This document shows, one piece after another, positions 8,721-17,057 of a stretch of DNA of 64,000 nt. Every line of letters begins with the position of its first letter. Within the stretch, counting starts at the first letter, position 1. The translations under genes and the position numbers were made by a program. The stretch is from SAR324 cluster bacterium (GTDB lineage: Bacteria > SAR324 > NAC60-12), in assembly GCA_028281495.1 (NCBI GenBank), contig JANQJU010000022.1:62001-126000 (forward strand). Direction: 5' to 3'. Below the pieces are notes generated by a model that saw only the letters and a program-made list of their open reading frames with translations, searched no databases and was not told the DNA's origin.

Positions 8721-9779
8721 ATGGATTTAACAACTGACTATTTAGGAATGACTCTGCGGAGTCCGTTGGTGGTTTCCTCATCAACGCTTTCAGAAGAATT
8801 GGACAACATCAAACGCATGGAAGACGCGGGGGCGGGGGCTGTGGTGTTGTATTCTTTATTTGAAGAACAACTGACTCATAAAACCTATGAACTGAAATCG
8901 CACTTGTCAGAGAACTCTGAAAATTTTGCGGAATCTCAGGTGTACTTTCCAGAACCGGAAGAACTGTATGTAGGACCTGAAATTTATTTGACTCATGTCC
9001 AAAATGCTAAAGCATCCGTGGATATTCCCGTGATTGCTAGCCTCAATGGCACCACCCCGGGGGGATGGCTGCAATACGCAACCATGCTGGAAGAAGTCGG
9101 GGCAGATGCTCTGGAATTGAATCTGTATGACATCCCTACCGATATGTCGCTCAGTGGAGCAGACCTTGAGCGTAGCTATTTGGAAATCGTGAGAACGGTA
9201 AAAGCAGCAGTGAATATCCCGGTCGCTGTGAAATTGAGTCCATTTTTTAGCAACCTCTCCTATATGGCCAAGCAATTTGAACGTGCAGGAGCCAATAGCT
9301 TAGTAATGTTCAATCGATTTTATCAGCCGGATATCAACCCAGAAGCCTTAGAGATTCGCTCTCACCTACTGTTCAGTACTCCTCAAGATTTAAGATTGCC
9401 TTTGTGCTGGATTGGTCTGTTGTACGGAAGGGTGGGCACTGATTTCGCGGCCACTAGTGGTGTGCGCACCGCCTTGGATGCTATCAAATTGCTCATGGTG
9501 GGAGCGAATGTGACTATGATCGCTTCCGCACTTTACAAACATGGAATCGAATACTTGAAGGACATCGAAACTGAGCTACGTCATTGGATGGAAGAGCATG
9601 AATACGAATCGATTCATCAAATGCGCGGTCGTATGAGTCAACAGCACTGTCCCGATCCTGGAGCCTTCGAACGCGCTCAATACATGCGTACCGTGAGCCG
9701 CCTGTTCCAAAACTCCAATCGGCACACCCGTCACCCCGGACCTAGGAACAACTGGGGGGGCATCCCAAAACTTCCCTGA
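8721..9779 (+). CDS. Dihydroorotate dehydrogenase-like FMN protein
   Basis: A 352-residue TIM-barrel flavoprotein of the DHODH-like group. The sequence begins MDLTTDYLGMTLRSPLVVS, close to the usual start of these proteins. It contains AGAGAVVLYSLFEEQL, IASLNGTTPGGW and AVKLSPFFSNL, the lysine of the last lying where FMN/substrate-contacting lysine is expected. An excellent ribosome site (GAGGAGG) fixes the start. True PyrD enzymes make orotate in pyrimidine synthesis; this subgroup is often linked to pyruvate:ferredoxin oxidoreductase genes and its substrate is uncertain, so no pyrD symbol is given. The last 25 residues (rich in N, R, H, P) extend past the barrel. It is divergent from the MMPL operon and shares its palindrome-rich upstream region. 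Confidence 0.85.
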   Translation: MDLTTDYLGMTLRSPLVVSSSTLSEELDNIKRMEDAGAGAVVLYSLFEEQLTHKTYELKSHLSENSENFAESQVYFPEPEELYVGPEIYLTHVQNAKASVDIPVIASLNGTTPGGWLQYATMLEEVGADALELNLYDIPTDMSLSGADLERSYLEIVRTVKAAVNIPVAVKLSPFFSNLSYMAKQFERAGANSLVMFNRFYQPDINPEALEIRSHLLFSTPQDLRLPLCWIGLLYGRVGTDFAATSGVRTALDAIKLLMVGANVTMIASALYKHGIEYLKDIETELRHWMEEHEYESIHQMRGRMSQQHCPDPGAFERAQYMRTVSRLFQNSNRHTRHPGPRNNWGGIPKLP

Positions 9780-10017
9780 TGCAATATCTGGAACACCCTC
9801 GTGTTTTCTGTGAGCCGCCTCTCTTTATGTCTCGTTCAATAGCTTGATTATCATGTCTTAAAAAAATCAATATAATTTTTATCCAATTATAGTTTCTGGT
9901 TTATCGCTTATTATAGTTGCCTATTTGTGATTTTTGATCATAAACTCATGGCTTATGAAATATAGCTCACATGAATTTATTGTTAGCCCAGTCTCACTAT
10001 TCTAGGAAGGAAGAGCC

Positions 10018-11076
10018 ATGATTTACAATATTGATCCCAAAACCGATTTTGTGGCCAAAATTCTCTTAGGCCACAAGGATCGGACAGAGATAACGGAAGA
10101 TTTCTTGAATTCGATCTTAAGCCGTCAAGATCCCTATCGTATCCACTCGATCAACCTCCTCAACCCTTTCAATGACAAGGAGACAGAGGATGACAAACTG
10201 TCAGTTGTCGACGTGAAATGCCAGGATTCGGAAGGAACACTTTATCAAATCGAAATACAGCTATGGGTACACAGCCATTTGCCATCGCGAATGTTACATA
10301 CCCTCGCTGATATCTTCCAAGCTCAATTGGGTGAAGGGCAAGACTACGAGGCTTTGGCTACCACCCAAGGGATTTGGCTTCTCAACGAAAACTTATTTCC
10401 ACTCTCGGTGACACGTCGGTACCATCATCATTTTCAGTTCTGTGACAAAAAAGATGGCTTGCTGCTCAGTCCCAAAATGTCCATTGATGTGATAGAGTTA
10501 CAGAAATGGCAGGCCCGTCAGATCACGGATTCGAAAAGTCGCTGGTTATACTTTTTTCTTTATGGAGCGAAGTTGGACGACGAGAATTTACCAGAAGGTC
10601 TGCGAGACCCTATTATGGAGCGAGCAATGCAAGTATTAAAAACCGTACACGATAAAAAAGAATATTATGAATGGTATCACAGCCGCCGAGAACAAGCATT
10701 GGAGGAGGCGACGAACAAGCGGAAGTTAAAAGAAGCTCAGGAGTTCCTCCTCAAGGCAGAAGAAAAGGTTTCGCAAGCGGAGGAAAAGGTTTCGCAAGCG
10801 GAGGAAAAAGCTTCGCAAGCGGAGGAAAAAGCCTCGCAAGCGGAGGAAAAAGCCTCGCAAGCAGAGGAAAAAGCCTCGCAAGCGGAGGAAAAGGTTTCGC
10901 AAGCGGAGGAAAAAGCTTCGCAAGCGGAGGAAAAAGCCTCGCAAGCGGAGGAAAAAGCCTCGCAAGCGGAGGAAAAAACCTCGCAAGCGGAGGAAGCATT
11001 GGCAGTGAAAACAGAACGTCTCCAACGTCTGGAACAATACCTCAAAGAGTCAGGGGTTGATCCTCATGAAGTTTAG
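10018..11076 (+). CDS. Rpn-family recombination-promoting nuclease (PD-(D/E)XK) with heptad-repeat tail
   Basis: A 352-residue protein of the PDDEXK_2/Rpn family, annotated in genomes as putative transposase. Residues 1-235 form the nuclease module. The catalytic pattern is visible as D65 in SVVDVKCQD and E79-I-Q81 in YQIEIQLW. The family characteristically has ...RWLYFFLYGA... and the KTVHDKKEYYEWYHSRREQ helix, both present. Residues 247-323 are eleven exact heptads AEEK(A/V/T)SQ, predicting a long coiled coil, followed by a leucine-containing coil to the end. Rpn proteins cut DNA and promote RecA-independent recombination, and some act in phage defence. A GGAAGGAAGAG ribosome site precedes the ATG. 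The 238 bases upstream are AT-rich with no other gene. Confidence 0.9.
   Translation: MIYNIDPKTDFVAKILLGHKDRTEITEDFLNSILSRQDPYRIHSINLLNPFNDKETEDDKLSVVDVKCQDSEGTLYQIEIQLWVHSHLPSRMLHTLADIFQAQLGEGQDYEALATTQGIWLLNENLFPLSVTRRYHHHFQFCDKKDGLLLSPKMSIDVIELQKWQARQITDSKSRWLYFFLYGAKLDDENLPEGLRDPIMERAMQVLKTVHDKKEYYEWYHSRREQALEEATNKRKLKEAQEFLLKAEEKVSQAEEKVSQAEEKASQAEEKASQAEEKASQAEEKASQAEEKVSQAEEKASQAEEKASQAEEKASQAEEKTSQAEEALAVKTERLQRLEQYLKESGVDPHEV
10756..10986 (+). repeat. Eleven tandem 21-bp units encoding a coiled-coil heptad
   Basis: Eleven head-to-tail 21-bp copies in frame inside the Rpn-like gene, each coding AEEKxSQ. Unit variants run V V A A A A V A A A T in the fifth position. The codons show that the block ggt-ttc/gct-tcg/gcc-tcg/gcc-tcg (units 2-5) recurs as units 7-10, so a five-unit segment of 105 bp was itself duplicated. 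Units are nearly identical in DNA, which indicates recent expansion, probably by slippage or unequal exchange. The repeat contains no stop in several other frames. Confidence 0.95.
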
Positions 11077-11158
11077 CTGGTGACGGATTCACCGAGAGGT
11101 TTTTGGAAGGAAGGACCGGGAGGTAGGTTCTTCCTTTTAGGTGAATCAGGAGAACTGA

Positions 11159-12151
11159 TTAAACCAAACCGGAGGTTTTGTATGGAGCCACGATTTGGTC
11201 AATTTCAGCAATCATGTCGTTGGTCAATTCCCAGGTGGTCGAAGCTACGTTTTGTTCCACATGGCTCGGGTTTTGAGCGCCACAGATCACGGTAGGAATG
11301 GCTTCCTCGGCGATCAACCAATTGAGAGCGATTTGAGTGAGGGGCTTGTCAATAGATTGTGCAAAGGTTTTCAATTGCTTTACAATTTCCAAGTACTGTC
11401 CCAAGCGGGGTCCGCTGAGTTTGGGGTTTTCAGAACGCACATCATTGTCATCGAAGTTGTTGCTTTGAGAAAAAGACCCTGTCAGTAAGCCTTGAAATAG
11501 GGGGCTATAAGGCAAATAGGCCAAGCCCTTATCACGGCACAACGGTAGGATTTCATCTTGGGTGCGATAGTCCAAATCAATCGCGTGGTAGGTTGTTGGA
11601 TTCTGCTCCAGCAAATTGTACAATCCTTGATATGAAACAACTTCACCATACTTCATCGCTTCTTGAGTTAAGGCCAACGAGAAATTCGAGACGCCAATGT
11701 AACGAATCTTACCGGTATTTTGGATATCCACCAACGCTTCCATTGTTTCTTGAATCGGGGTTTGGGGATCCGGCCAGTGCATTTGGTAGATGTCGATATG
11801 GTCGGTTTGTAAGCGCTGTAAACTGGCATCGATCTCTTGAAACAAGCTGTTGCGAGTTAAATTGACCGTGACGTTTTTTTGAGCATCCCACACCAACCCA
11901 CATTTGGACGCAATGTACACCTGATCCCGCTTACCTTCCAAAGCTTGTCCCAAAACAGTTTCCGCATGTCCTAATCCATACACGGGCGCCACATCAAAAA
12001 AATTCACACCCAAATCCAAAGCCGCATGAATCGCTTCAATCGAATCGTGATCGGTCGTATTGTTCCAAACATCGCTGCCACTGATGGCCCAGCAGCCAAA
12101 GCCAATAGCCGAATATTCTTCTGATATCGCCGGTACTTTTTTCATCTTCAT
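11159..12151 (-). CDS. Aldo/keto reductase
   Basis: An NAD(P)H-dependent oxidoreductase of 330 residues with a TIM-barrel fold. The catalytic tetrad is visible: D53 and Y58 in FFDVAPVYGLG, K83 in IASKCG and H125 in QMHWPD. The C-terminal half holds the cofactor-binding region (VICGAQNPSHVEQNV). The start at 12151 is chosen because GAGGAG lies 7 bases upstream; the open frame continues 22 codons further without a ribosome site. It resembles the general AKR family of D-threo-aldose or sugar-type reductases, but the substrate cannot be read from sequence. It is divergent from a LysR regulator at 12287 that is its likely activator. The preceding Rpn gene ends convergently about 80 bases away. Confidence 0.9.
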   Translation of the reverse strand: MKMKKVPAISEEYSAIGFGCWAISGSDVWNNTTDHDSIEAIHAALDLGVNFFDVAPVYGLGHAETVLGQALEGKRDQVYIASKCGLVWDAQKNVTVNLTRNSLFQEIDASLQRLQTDHIDIYQMHWPDPQTPIQETMEALVDIQNTGKIRYIGVSNFSLALTQEAMKYGEVVSYQGLYNLLEQNPTTYHAIDLDYRTQDEILPLCRDKGLAYLPYSPLFQGLLTGSFSQSNNFDDNDVRSENPKLSGPRLGQYLEIVKQLKTFAQSIDKPLTQIALNWLIAEEAIPTVICGAQNPSHVEQNVASTTWELTNDMIAEIDQIVAPYKTSGLV

Positions 12152-12244
12152 GGAAATCTCCTCAGTAAAATTTGTATGATGGTTGGGGATCAATGGTGGT
12201 GACAGGTATTTTTCCACCGGGTGCTTCCTAATTTAATGAGATCT

Positions 12245-12275
12245 ATGATAATGTGAAATTATATGAATTTATCAT
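12245..12275. promoter_or_regulatory. Inverted repeat between divergent LysR and AKR genes
   Basis: ATGATAA (12245-12251) and TTATCAT (12269-12275) form a perfect 7-bp inverted repeat with a 17-base spacer. It lies 12 bases before the LysR start and in the promoter gap of the aldo/keto reductase. Dyads of this kind with internal T-A pairs are typical LysR-type regulator sites, where the regulator represses itself and activates the divergent gene. Assignment is by position and symmetry only. Confidence 0.45.
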
Positions 12276-12286
12276 TTTGATAACGG

Positions 12287-13177
12287 ATGGTTATGTTCAA
12301 CCCCACTTGGCTCAACACGTTTCGAGTACTGATCGAAACCAAGCATTTCACTAAAACGGCAGAACGCTTAGCCATGACACAACCGGGAGTTTCTCAGCAC
12401 ATTCAGAAGCTAGAAGAGCATTATGGGGTTTCTCTAATCAAGCGAATGGGAAAACGATTTGAACTCACGTTCAAAGGAAGGCTGGTGTATGAGTATGCGG
12501 TCAAATTCTTTCACGAACATGAAGTCTTAGAGCGTTCGCTGCACGAAGATCCGCCTTTTGAGGGAGATTGCAGGCTAAGTAGTCCCGGGAGCTTAGGGTT
12601 AGCCTTGTATCCATTCTTGATTCGGTATCAACAACAGCACCCCGGGATCCGCGTGCATTATGCCTTTGCGCCCAACCTGAGCATCGAACGGGATGTGCTG
12701 GCAGGAAAGTCCGATCTTGGATTTGTGACCGAAAAACCAGAAACGGGAGAATTGGATTTCCAATTGTTTGCTCAAGAACAACTCTGTTTGATGGTTCCGG
12801 CAGCCTTTGAATTCCCTGATTTTGAGGCATTGCAACAGTTGGGATTTATCAACCATCCTGATGGAAAGTATCATGCCTCCTTGCTTCTCCAACCCAACTT
12901 TCCTGACAAATTCCATAGTTTCAACCAGTTGCCTCTCCAAGGATTCATCAACCAAATTTCCATGATCCTTGATCCCGTTGCCTTGGGGTTGGGGTTTACC
13001 GTTCTTCCCGAATACGCTGTCCGGCGCTACCAGCAGCGCGATCAAGTCCGCTGTGTGGATCTGCCCCTCGCTGTTTACGAATCGATCTATATGATCCGTA
13101 AACGGCATATTGAATTACCCCAACGGTATGCTCATTTGATTGGTGCCTATCAACAACATCTTGAGTTGACGGATTAA
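12287..13177 (+). CDS. LysR-family transcriptional regulator
   Basis: A 296-residue DNA-binding regulator. The winged helix-turn-helix occupies residues 1-62 (FRVLIETKHFTKTAERLAMTQPGVSQHIQKL pattern). The co-inducer-binding domain begins near residue 88 (CRLSSPGSLGLALYPFLIRY) and ends with the usual GLGFTVLPEYAVRRY segment. Length is normal. Two candidate starts exist, ATG at 12287 and ATG at 12293; neither has a strong ribosome site. It is transcribed away from the aldo/keto reductase, the classic LysR arrangement with its target, and a dyad lies in the gap between them. The inducer is unknown. Confidence 0.92.
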   Translation: MVMFNPTWLNTFRVLIETKHFTKTAERLAMTQPGVSQHIQKLEEHYGVSLIKRMGKRFELTFKGRLVYEYAVKFFHEHEVLERSLHEDPPFEGDCRLSSPGSLGLALYPFLIRYQQQHPGIRVHYAFAPNLSIERDVLAGKSDLGFVTEKPETGELDFQLFAQEQLCLMVPAAFEFPDFEALQQLGFINHPDGKYHASLLLQPNFPDKFHSFNQLPLQGFINQISMILDPVALGLGFTVLPEYAVRRYQQRDQVRCVDLPLAVYESIYMIRKRHIELPQRYAHLIGAYQQHLELTD

Positions 13178-13261
13178 GCTTTCCTTCTTTGGCGGATTAA
13201 GCTTCCCCCGTTGGGCTTGAGCCTTTCTTGCAATTGCCGATTGCGCTGTTTTCGCATCGGT

Positions 13262-15535
13262 TTAAGGATTGACCTGGAACACAATGAATTGATTCAATTG
13301 GGGGCTGAAGGCACTGAAATTGTTATCTGCCACAACTACCAGTGATTTATTGCCATTGGACAAATCCGGTCCAAAGGTGATGCCTTCAATGTTGTCTACC
13401 ACCCCATCGGTCAATTGAGATCGAATGGTTTCAAAGTCAAACAATAGGGTTTTCGTGGCTTTAGTGATCGTGGCCCCAGACAAAGCAGTGATGTTGGAAA
13501 TGTCTGTTGCGGAACTGGCATCCACTTTATAGAGTTTGACATCATTGCCCCCGTCGGCTTCACCGGCAGTGAAAGAACGTTCTAAGACCAAGAATTGATT
13601 TTCTGCATATTCTAAGATTTCGACAACGCCATTCACTTTGAACGATCCATCAGCGCCAGCACGCACCACCGAATCCAATTCATAGGCAAATTGACGTCCA
13701 AACTCTCCCGTTTCTCGGTTAATAAACGAAATCCGCACGGGGGATTCTGTATCTTCGATTGAAGCTTCTGGGCCATCTTGTTCCAATGGACCTTCCATCG
13801 CAACCCAATAGCCACTGCCGTCTTGACTGATCGACAAACCTTCAAACACCACATTGTGACGCGGTCCGGAGCCTTCTGTCTCACTGATCAAAAATGTGGA
13901 AGGGATGGTCATATCGCGAACGACCTCACCAAAGGTTCCCATTTCCTTAATCGCAGGATTGATGCTTTGGTTGATTTGGCCTTCACTGATCCAAATCAAA
14001 TTTCCACTCTTGGGGTCGATGCGTAGTCCTTCAGGATCCACTTCCGCATTTCCGTACGACACTGAGTTTTCTCCGGCATCGTCGAGCTTGAAAATTTCCT
14101 GAACGGAATCGATTTGCACGCTGTCAAAACTGTCTTCATCGAAGCTCAAACTGGCCGTGTAAAAACGAATGGGACCATTGACTGTATCGTCTGAATTGTT
14201 GTCATCACTGATCATGTAATATTTTCCATTTGAGTAATCGATGCTAGACAATCCTCCAACCGTCGTATTGGAAAACTCAGTTCCATCGGCAATCACTTGC
14301 TCGCCAATGAATGTGACGGAGTCCACCGTGATGGTCGTTTCTGCAGCAGGTACGGTGTCTAACACTTCAAATGCCAAGAACTGATTCAACTGTGCGGAAA
14401 ACAAAGCGAAGTTGTCATCTGCAACCAGCACCAAGGACTTGTTTCCATTAGGAAGATCTGGACCAAATGTGATTCCTTCAATGTTGTCGACGATCCCGTT
14501 GGTCAGTTGCCCTCGGATCGTTTCAAAATCAAACAGCAGGGTTTTTGTGGCTTTCGTGATGGTTTGTCCAGATAATGAAGACAACTGAGACACATCAGTC
14601 GCATTGGAAGCATCGACGCGGTACAGTTTCACATTGTTTCCACCATCGGTGTAGTTGGTGGCAAAGGATCGCTCTAATACCAAAAATTGCTTGGTGGCAT
14701 ATTCTAAAATTTCGACCACTCCACTGACTGAAAATTGGAAACCTGGGTTTGCAGGAAGGCGAAAAACAGGATCCAACTCCAACACAAACTGTTTCCCAAA
14801 TTCGCCAGAATCACTCTCCAAATAAGAGATGCGTACCGCAGATTCTGTATCTGCAAAGCCAGGAGCCGAACCGTCCTGTGCTAAAGGCCCTTCCATGGCG
14901 ACCCAGTAGCCATTGCCATCCACACTCAAACTCAAGCCTTCGAAAGATGTATTGTGCTCCGGGCCTTCGCCTTCCGCCTCATTGACTTTAAACAGATCTG
15001 GCAGATTGAGATCTCGCACGTAGGAACCATCTGTTGCCATCTCTCGTACAAAGGGATCGACTGCATTGTTAATGAAACCTTCGCTCACCCATACAAAACT
15101 TCCGCGAGCGGCATCGAACCGTAAGCTTTCGGGATCGGCTTCATTGGCAGCAAAAGAGGTTCCATTAGAGTTTAAAATCTCAGTAACTTCGGTGATCGAG
15201 GCACTATTGAATCCATTCTGATCGAAATTGAGTGAGGCCTTATAAAACCGAGTCGGGCCTGCAATTGAATCGTCTGCGGAAACAGCATCATCGCTAATCA
15301 TGTAGTATTCACCGTTCACATAATCGATGCTGGACAAACCACCCACCGTCGTTCCTTCAAAGGCCTGTCCTTGGGGGATCACGGCCTCTCCAATGAAGCG
15401 CAAACTATTGATAACGACGTTACGTGGAGTGCCATCATTGTCGTCATTCCCTAATGCGATGCAACTCCCCAATAGCGAAAAATTGGCCATTACCAAGGCC
15501 ACAAAAAATAATTTTCTAATCCAAGCAACCCACAT
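13262..15535 (-). CDS. Duplicated phytase/esterase-like beta-propeller lipoprotein
   Basis: A 757-residue exported protein made of two tandem copies of the same domain of about 350 residues. It resembles the family annotated as esterase-like activity of phytase. The N-terminus is a lipoprotein signal with lipobox LLGSC at about residues 21-25. Copy 1 (about 44-395) and copy 2 (about 400-757) share FIGE.VI, TTVGGLSSIDY.NG.YYMISDD, ATKTLLFDFETIR and VDNIEGITFGPDL.NGNKSLV. These enzymes act in the periplasm or at the cell surface on phosphate esters, but catalytic residues cannot be assigned here. The start has GGAG about 11 bases upstream. It stands alone on the minus strand, convergent with the LysR gene, with a 12-bp direct repeat CGGATTAAGCTT (13170 and 13193) at the junction. 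Confidence 0.8.
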   Translation of the reverse strand: MWVAWIRKLFFVALVMANFSLLGSCIALGNDDNDGTPRNVVINSLRFIGEAVIPQGQAFEGTTVGGLSSIDYVNGEYYMISDDAVSADDSIAGPTRFYKASLNFDQNGFNSASITEVTEILNSNGTSFAANEADPESLRFDAARGSFVWVSEGFINNAVDPFVREMATDGSYVRDLNLPDLFKVNEAEGEGPEHNTSFEGLSLSVDGNGYWVAMEGPLAQDGSAPGFADTESAVRISYLESDSGEFGKQFVLELDPVFRLPANPGFQFSVSGVVEILEYATKQFLVLERSFATNYTDGGNNVKLYRVDASNATDVSQLSSLSGQTITKATKTLLFDFETIRGQLTNGIVDNIEGITFGPDLPNGNKSLVLVADDNFALFSAQLNQFLAFEVLDTVPAAETTITVDSVTFIGEQVIADGTEFSNTTVGGLSSIDYSNGKYYMISDDNNSDDTVNGPIRFYTASLSFDEDSFDSVQIDSVQEIFKLDDAGENSVSYGNAEVDPEGLRIDPKSGNLIWISEGQINQSINPAIKEMGTFGEVVRDMTIPSTFLISETEGSGPRHNVVFEGLSISQDGSGYWVAMEGPLEQDGPEASIEDTESPVRISFINRETGEFGRQFAYELDSVVRAGADGSFKVNGVVEILEYAENQFLVLERSFTAGEADGGNDVKLYKVDASSATDISNITALSGATITKATKTLLFDFETIRSQLTDGVVDNIEGITFGPDLSNGNKSLVVVADNNFSAFSPQLNQFIVFQVNP

Positions 15536-15730
15536 AATAATAGATCTCCAATAGAGGATTCACTAAATAGCAATCGTTGTTCAATACAAGAATTGTATGG
15601 AAGGAACGGTTTTACGGTCCCCTTCATCCATCAGTGCCTATATCGAGCTTTGTCAAAAATACCGTGAAGGATGTGTTATTTTTTTGTGAGGGCCTTTCAA
15701 AGAAGTGGTTCTTTGGCACCAAAGGGGAGG

Positions 15731-16639
15731 TTACCCGCCAAACCGAAAACTAGGCATTCCAGCAACGTCGACATCAATGGCCAACAAGGAGCCTTGATGA
15801 GGGTTCGTAGATTGCTCAGCTTCGGTCAGCCCGTTGCAAGCAGTGGTGACGTATAAGGTGCGGAGGTCTTTCCCTCCAAAGGCACAAGAAGTGATGTTGG
15901 TGGCGGGGAGATCGAGAATGCGATCAATTGTTCCATCGGGGCGGTAACGAATGACGCAGCTTCCTCCATAGCGACTGTTCCAGAGGCACCCTTCTGCATC
16001 CAGGCAGGAACCGTCGGGTGCTCCTTTTTCGGGAATATTCGTAAAACCTTTCAGATCCGAAACCTCTCCGGTTTCATGATCATAATCGAAAACAAAAATC
16101 GTGTAGCGGAGGGAATCGGCAAAGTAGAATCGTTTGCGCTTCAGATCCCACGCCATTGTGTTGGAAATTCCAAAGATGTGTTCGGTGAAACGAGTCGCCG
16201 TGCCATCGGGATCGATTCGATACAACGCTCCCGAATGACGGTCCATTGCCCGGTTTGAGCCATCGGGATTGAGATTGTTCTGCATCGACCCCACCCATAA
16301 TCTTCCGGCTGGATCGCATTTTGCTTCATTCAATCGATTGCCTTCCATATCGAATTCTGGCGACACAAACGGGGTCATGGTGCCATCCCATTCGAAAAAA
16401 TGAATCCCACCCGCACAAACGACCACCGCGCCTTCTTGATGTCGACGCAGGGCAATCGCAGTAGGAAAATCTTCAGTATCCCAAACCTTCAAAGAATCGC
16501 GAAGCGGTTCATACCGTTTGATCTTTTTTCCCATGATATCCACCCAATAGATCGCTTGTTCTTCTTCGCTCCAAAAGGGGCTTTCTCCCAAAATATCGTG
16601 ACTTTGAATTGCAATTCGAATGGGTCCATTCTGCGACAC
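15731..16639 (-). CDS. SMP-30/gluconolactonase family protein (GTG start)
   Basis: A six-bladed beta-propeller hydrolase of 302 residues, the normal length for SMP-30/LRE proteins, which open sugar lactones using one bound divalent metal. Family segments visible are LGESPFWSEEEQAIYWVDI near the start (metal-binding glutamate in GESP), RLNEAKCDPAGRLWVGSM, the FADSLRYTIFVFDYD strand and GAPDGSCLDAEGCLW with the conserved metal-ligand aspartate. The start codon is GTG with an ideal AAGGAG seven bases upstream. No signal peptide, so it is cytoplasmic. No neighbouring sugar pathway gene identifies the substrate. Confidence 0.9.
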   Translation of the reverse strand: MSQNGPIRIAIQSHDILGESPFWSEEEQAIYWVDIMGKKIKRYEPLRDSLKVWDTEDFPTAIALRRHQEGAVVVCAGGIHFFEWDGTMTPFVSPEFDMEGNRLNEAKCDPAGRLWVGSMQNNLNPDGSNRAMDRHSGALYRIDPDGTATRFTEHIFGISNTMAWDLKRKRFYFADSLRYTIFVFDYDHETGEVSDLKGFTNIPEKGAPDGSCLDAEGCLWNSRYGGSCVIRYRPDGTIDRILDLPATNITSCAFGGKDLRTLYVTTACNGLTEAEQSTNPHQGSLLAIDVDVAGMPSFRFGG

Positions 16640-16708
16640 GGTCGACTCCTTGGTTTTGAACTAATTCTCAATAGTCAGGCATGATCTGGATGATAGATAT
16701 CTATATCG

Positions 16709-16744
16709 ATATGGTGGCTGTACATAAATATGGTGGCTCTACAT
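16709..16744. repeat. Two 17-bp direct repeats in an intergenic region
   Basis: The 17-base unit ATATGGTGGCT(G/C)TACAT occurs at 16709-16725 and 16728-16744, a 19-bp period with one mismatch. Further on, TTTGCCAAG occurs twice about 20 bases apart near 16763 and 16783. The whole 16640-17057 gap (about 420 bases) is AT-rich and carries no gene; it should contain the divergent promoters of the SMP-30 and lipoprotein genes. The repeats could be regulator sites. Confidence 0.4.
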
Positions 16745-17057
16745 CTATATGACGATTTTCCATTTGCCAAGCCGTGTTTTCTGTTTGCCAAGTGATATTG
16801 TCTTTCACCTTGACAAATCGATGGAATTTGCACGCGTTCTTGAAATGATTCCTATCTTTGGTCAAAAATCAATCTATTGATTTTATGGGTTATTTTGCAC
16901 GTTTTTGTTGAAACATCCGCACGCGTTTGTACAAGATTCCTGGTTTTTGTTTTCCCTCAGAACTAGGCTGAAGATGTTGCGCAACATCACTTTTCACACT
17001 CAGGCATGGCCTGAAGCACTTCAGCTTTATTCACCTTACATCATAGGGAAAGTCGTT

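Noticed and set aside
8907..9275. A 122-codon minus-strand frame across the DHODH-like gene
   Set aside because: It is the reverse of a clearly conserved coding sequence with a strong ribosome site.
10756..10986. Possible CRISPR array from regularly repeated DNA
   Set aside because: The units are contiguous 21-bp in-frame codons without spacers and sit inside a coding gene.
10671..11060. Several overlapping open frames on both strands inside the 21-bp repeat
   Set aside because: The repeat unit has no stop in several frames, so these frames are artefacts of the repeat in the Rpn gene.
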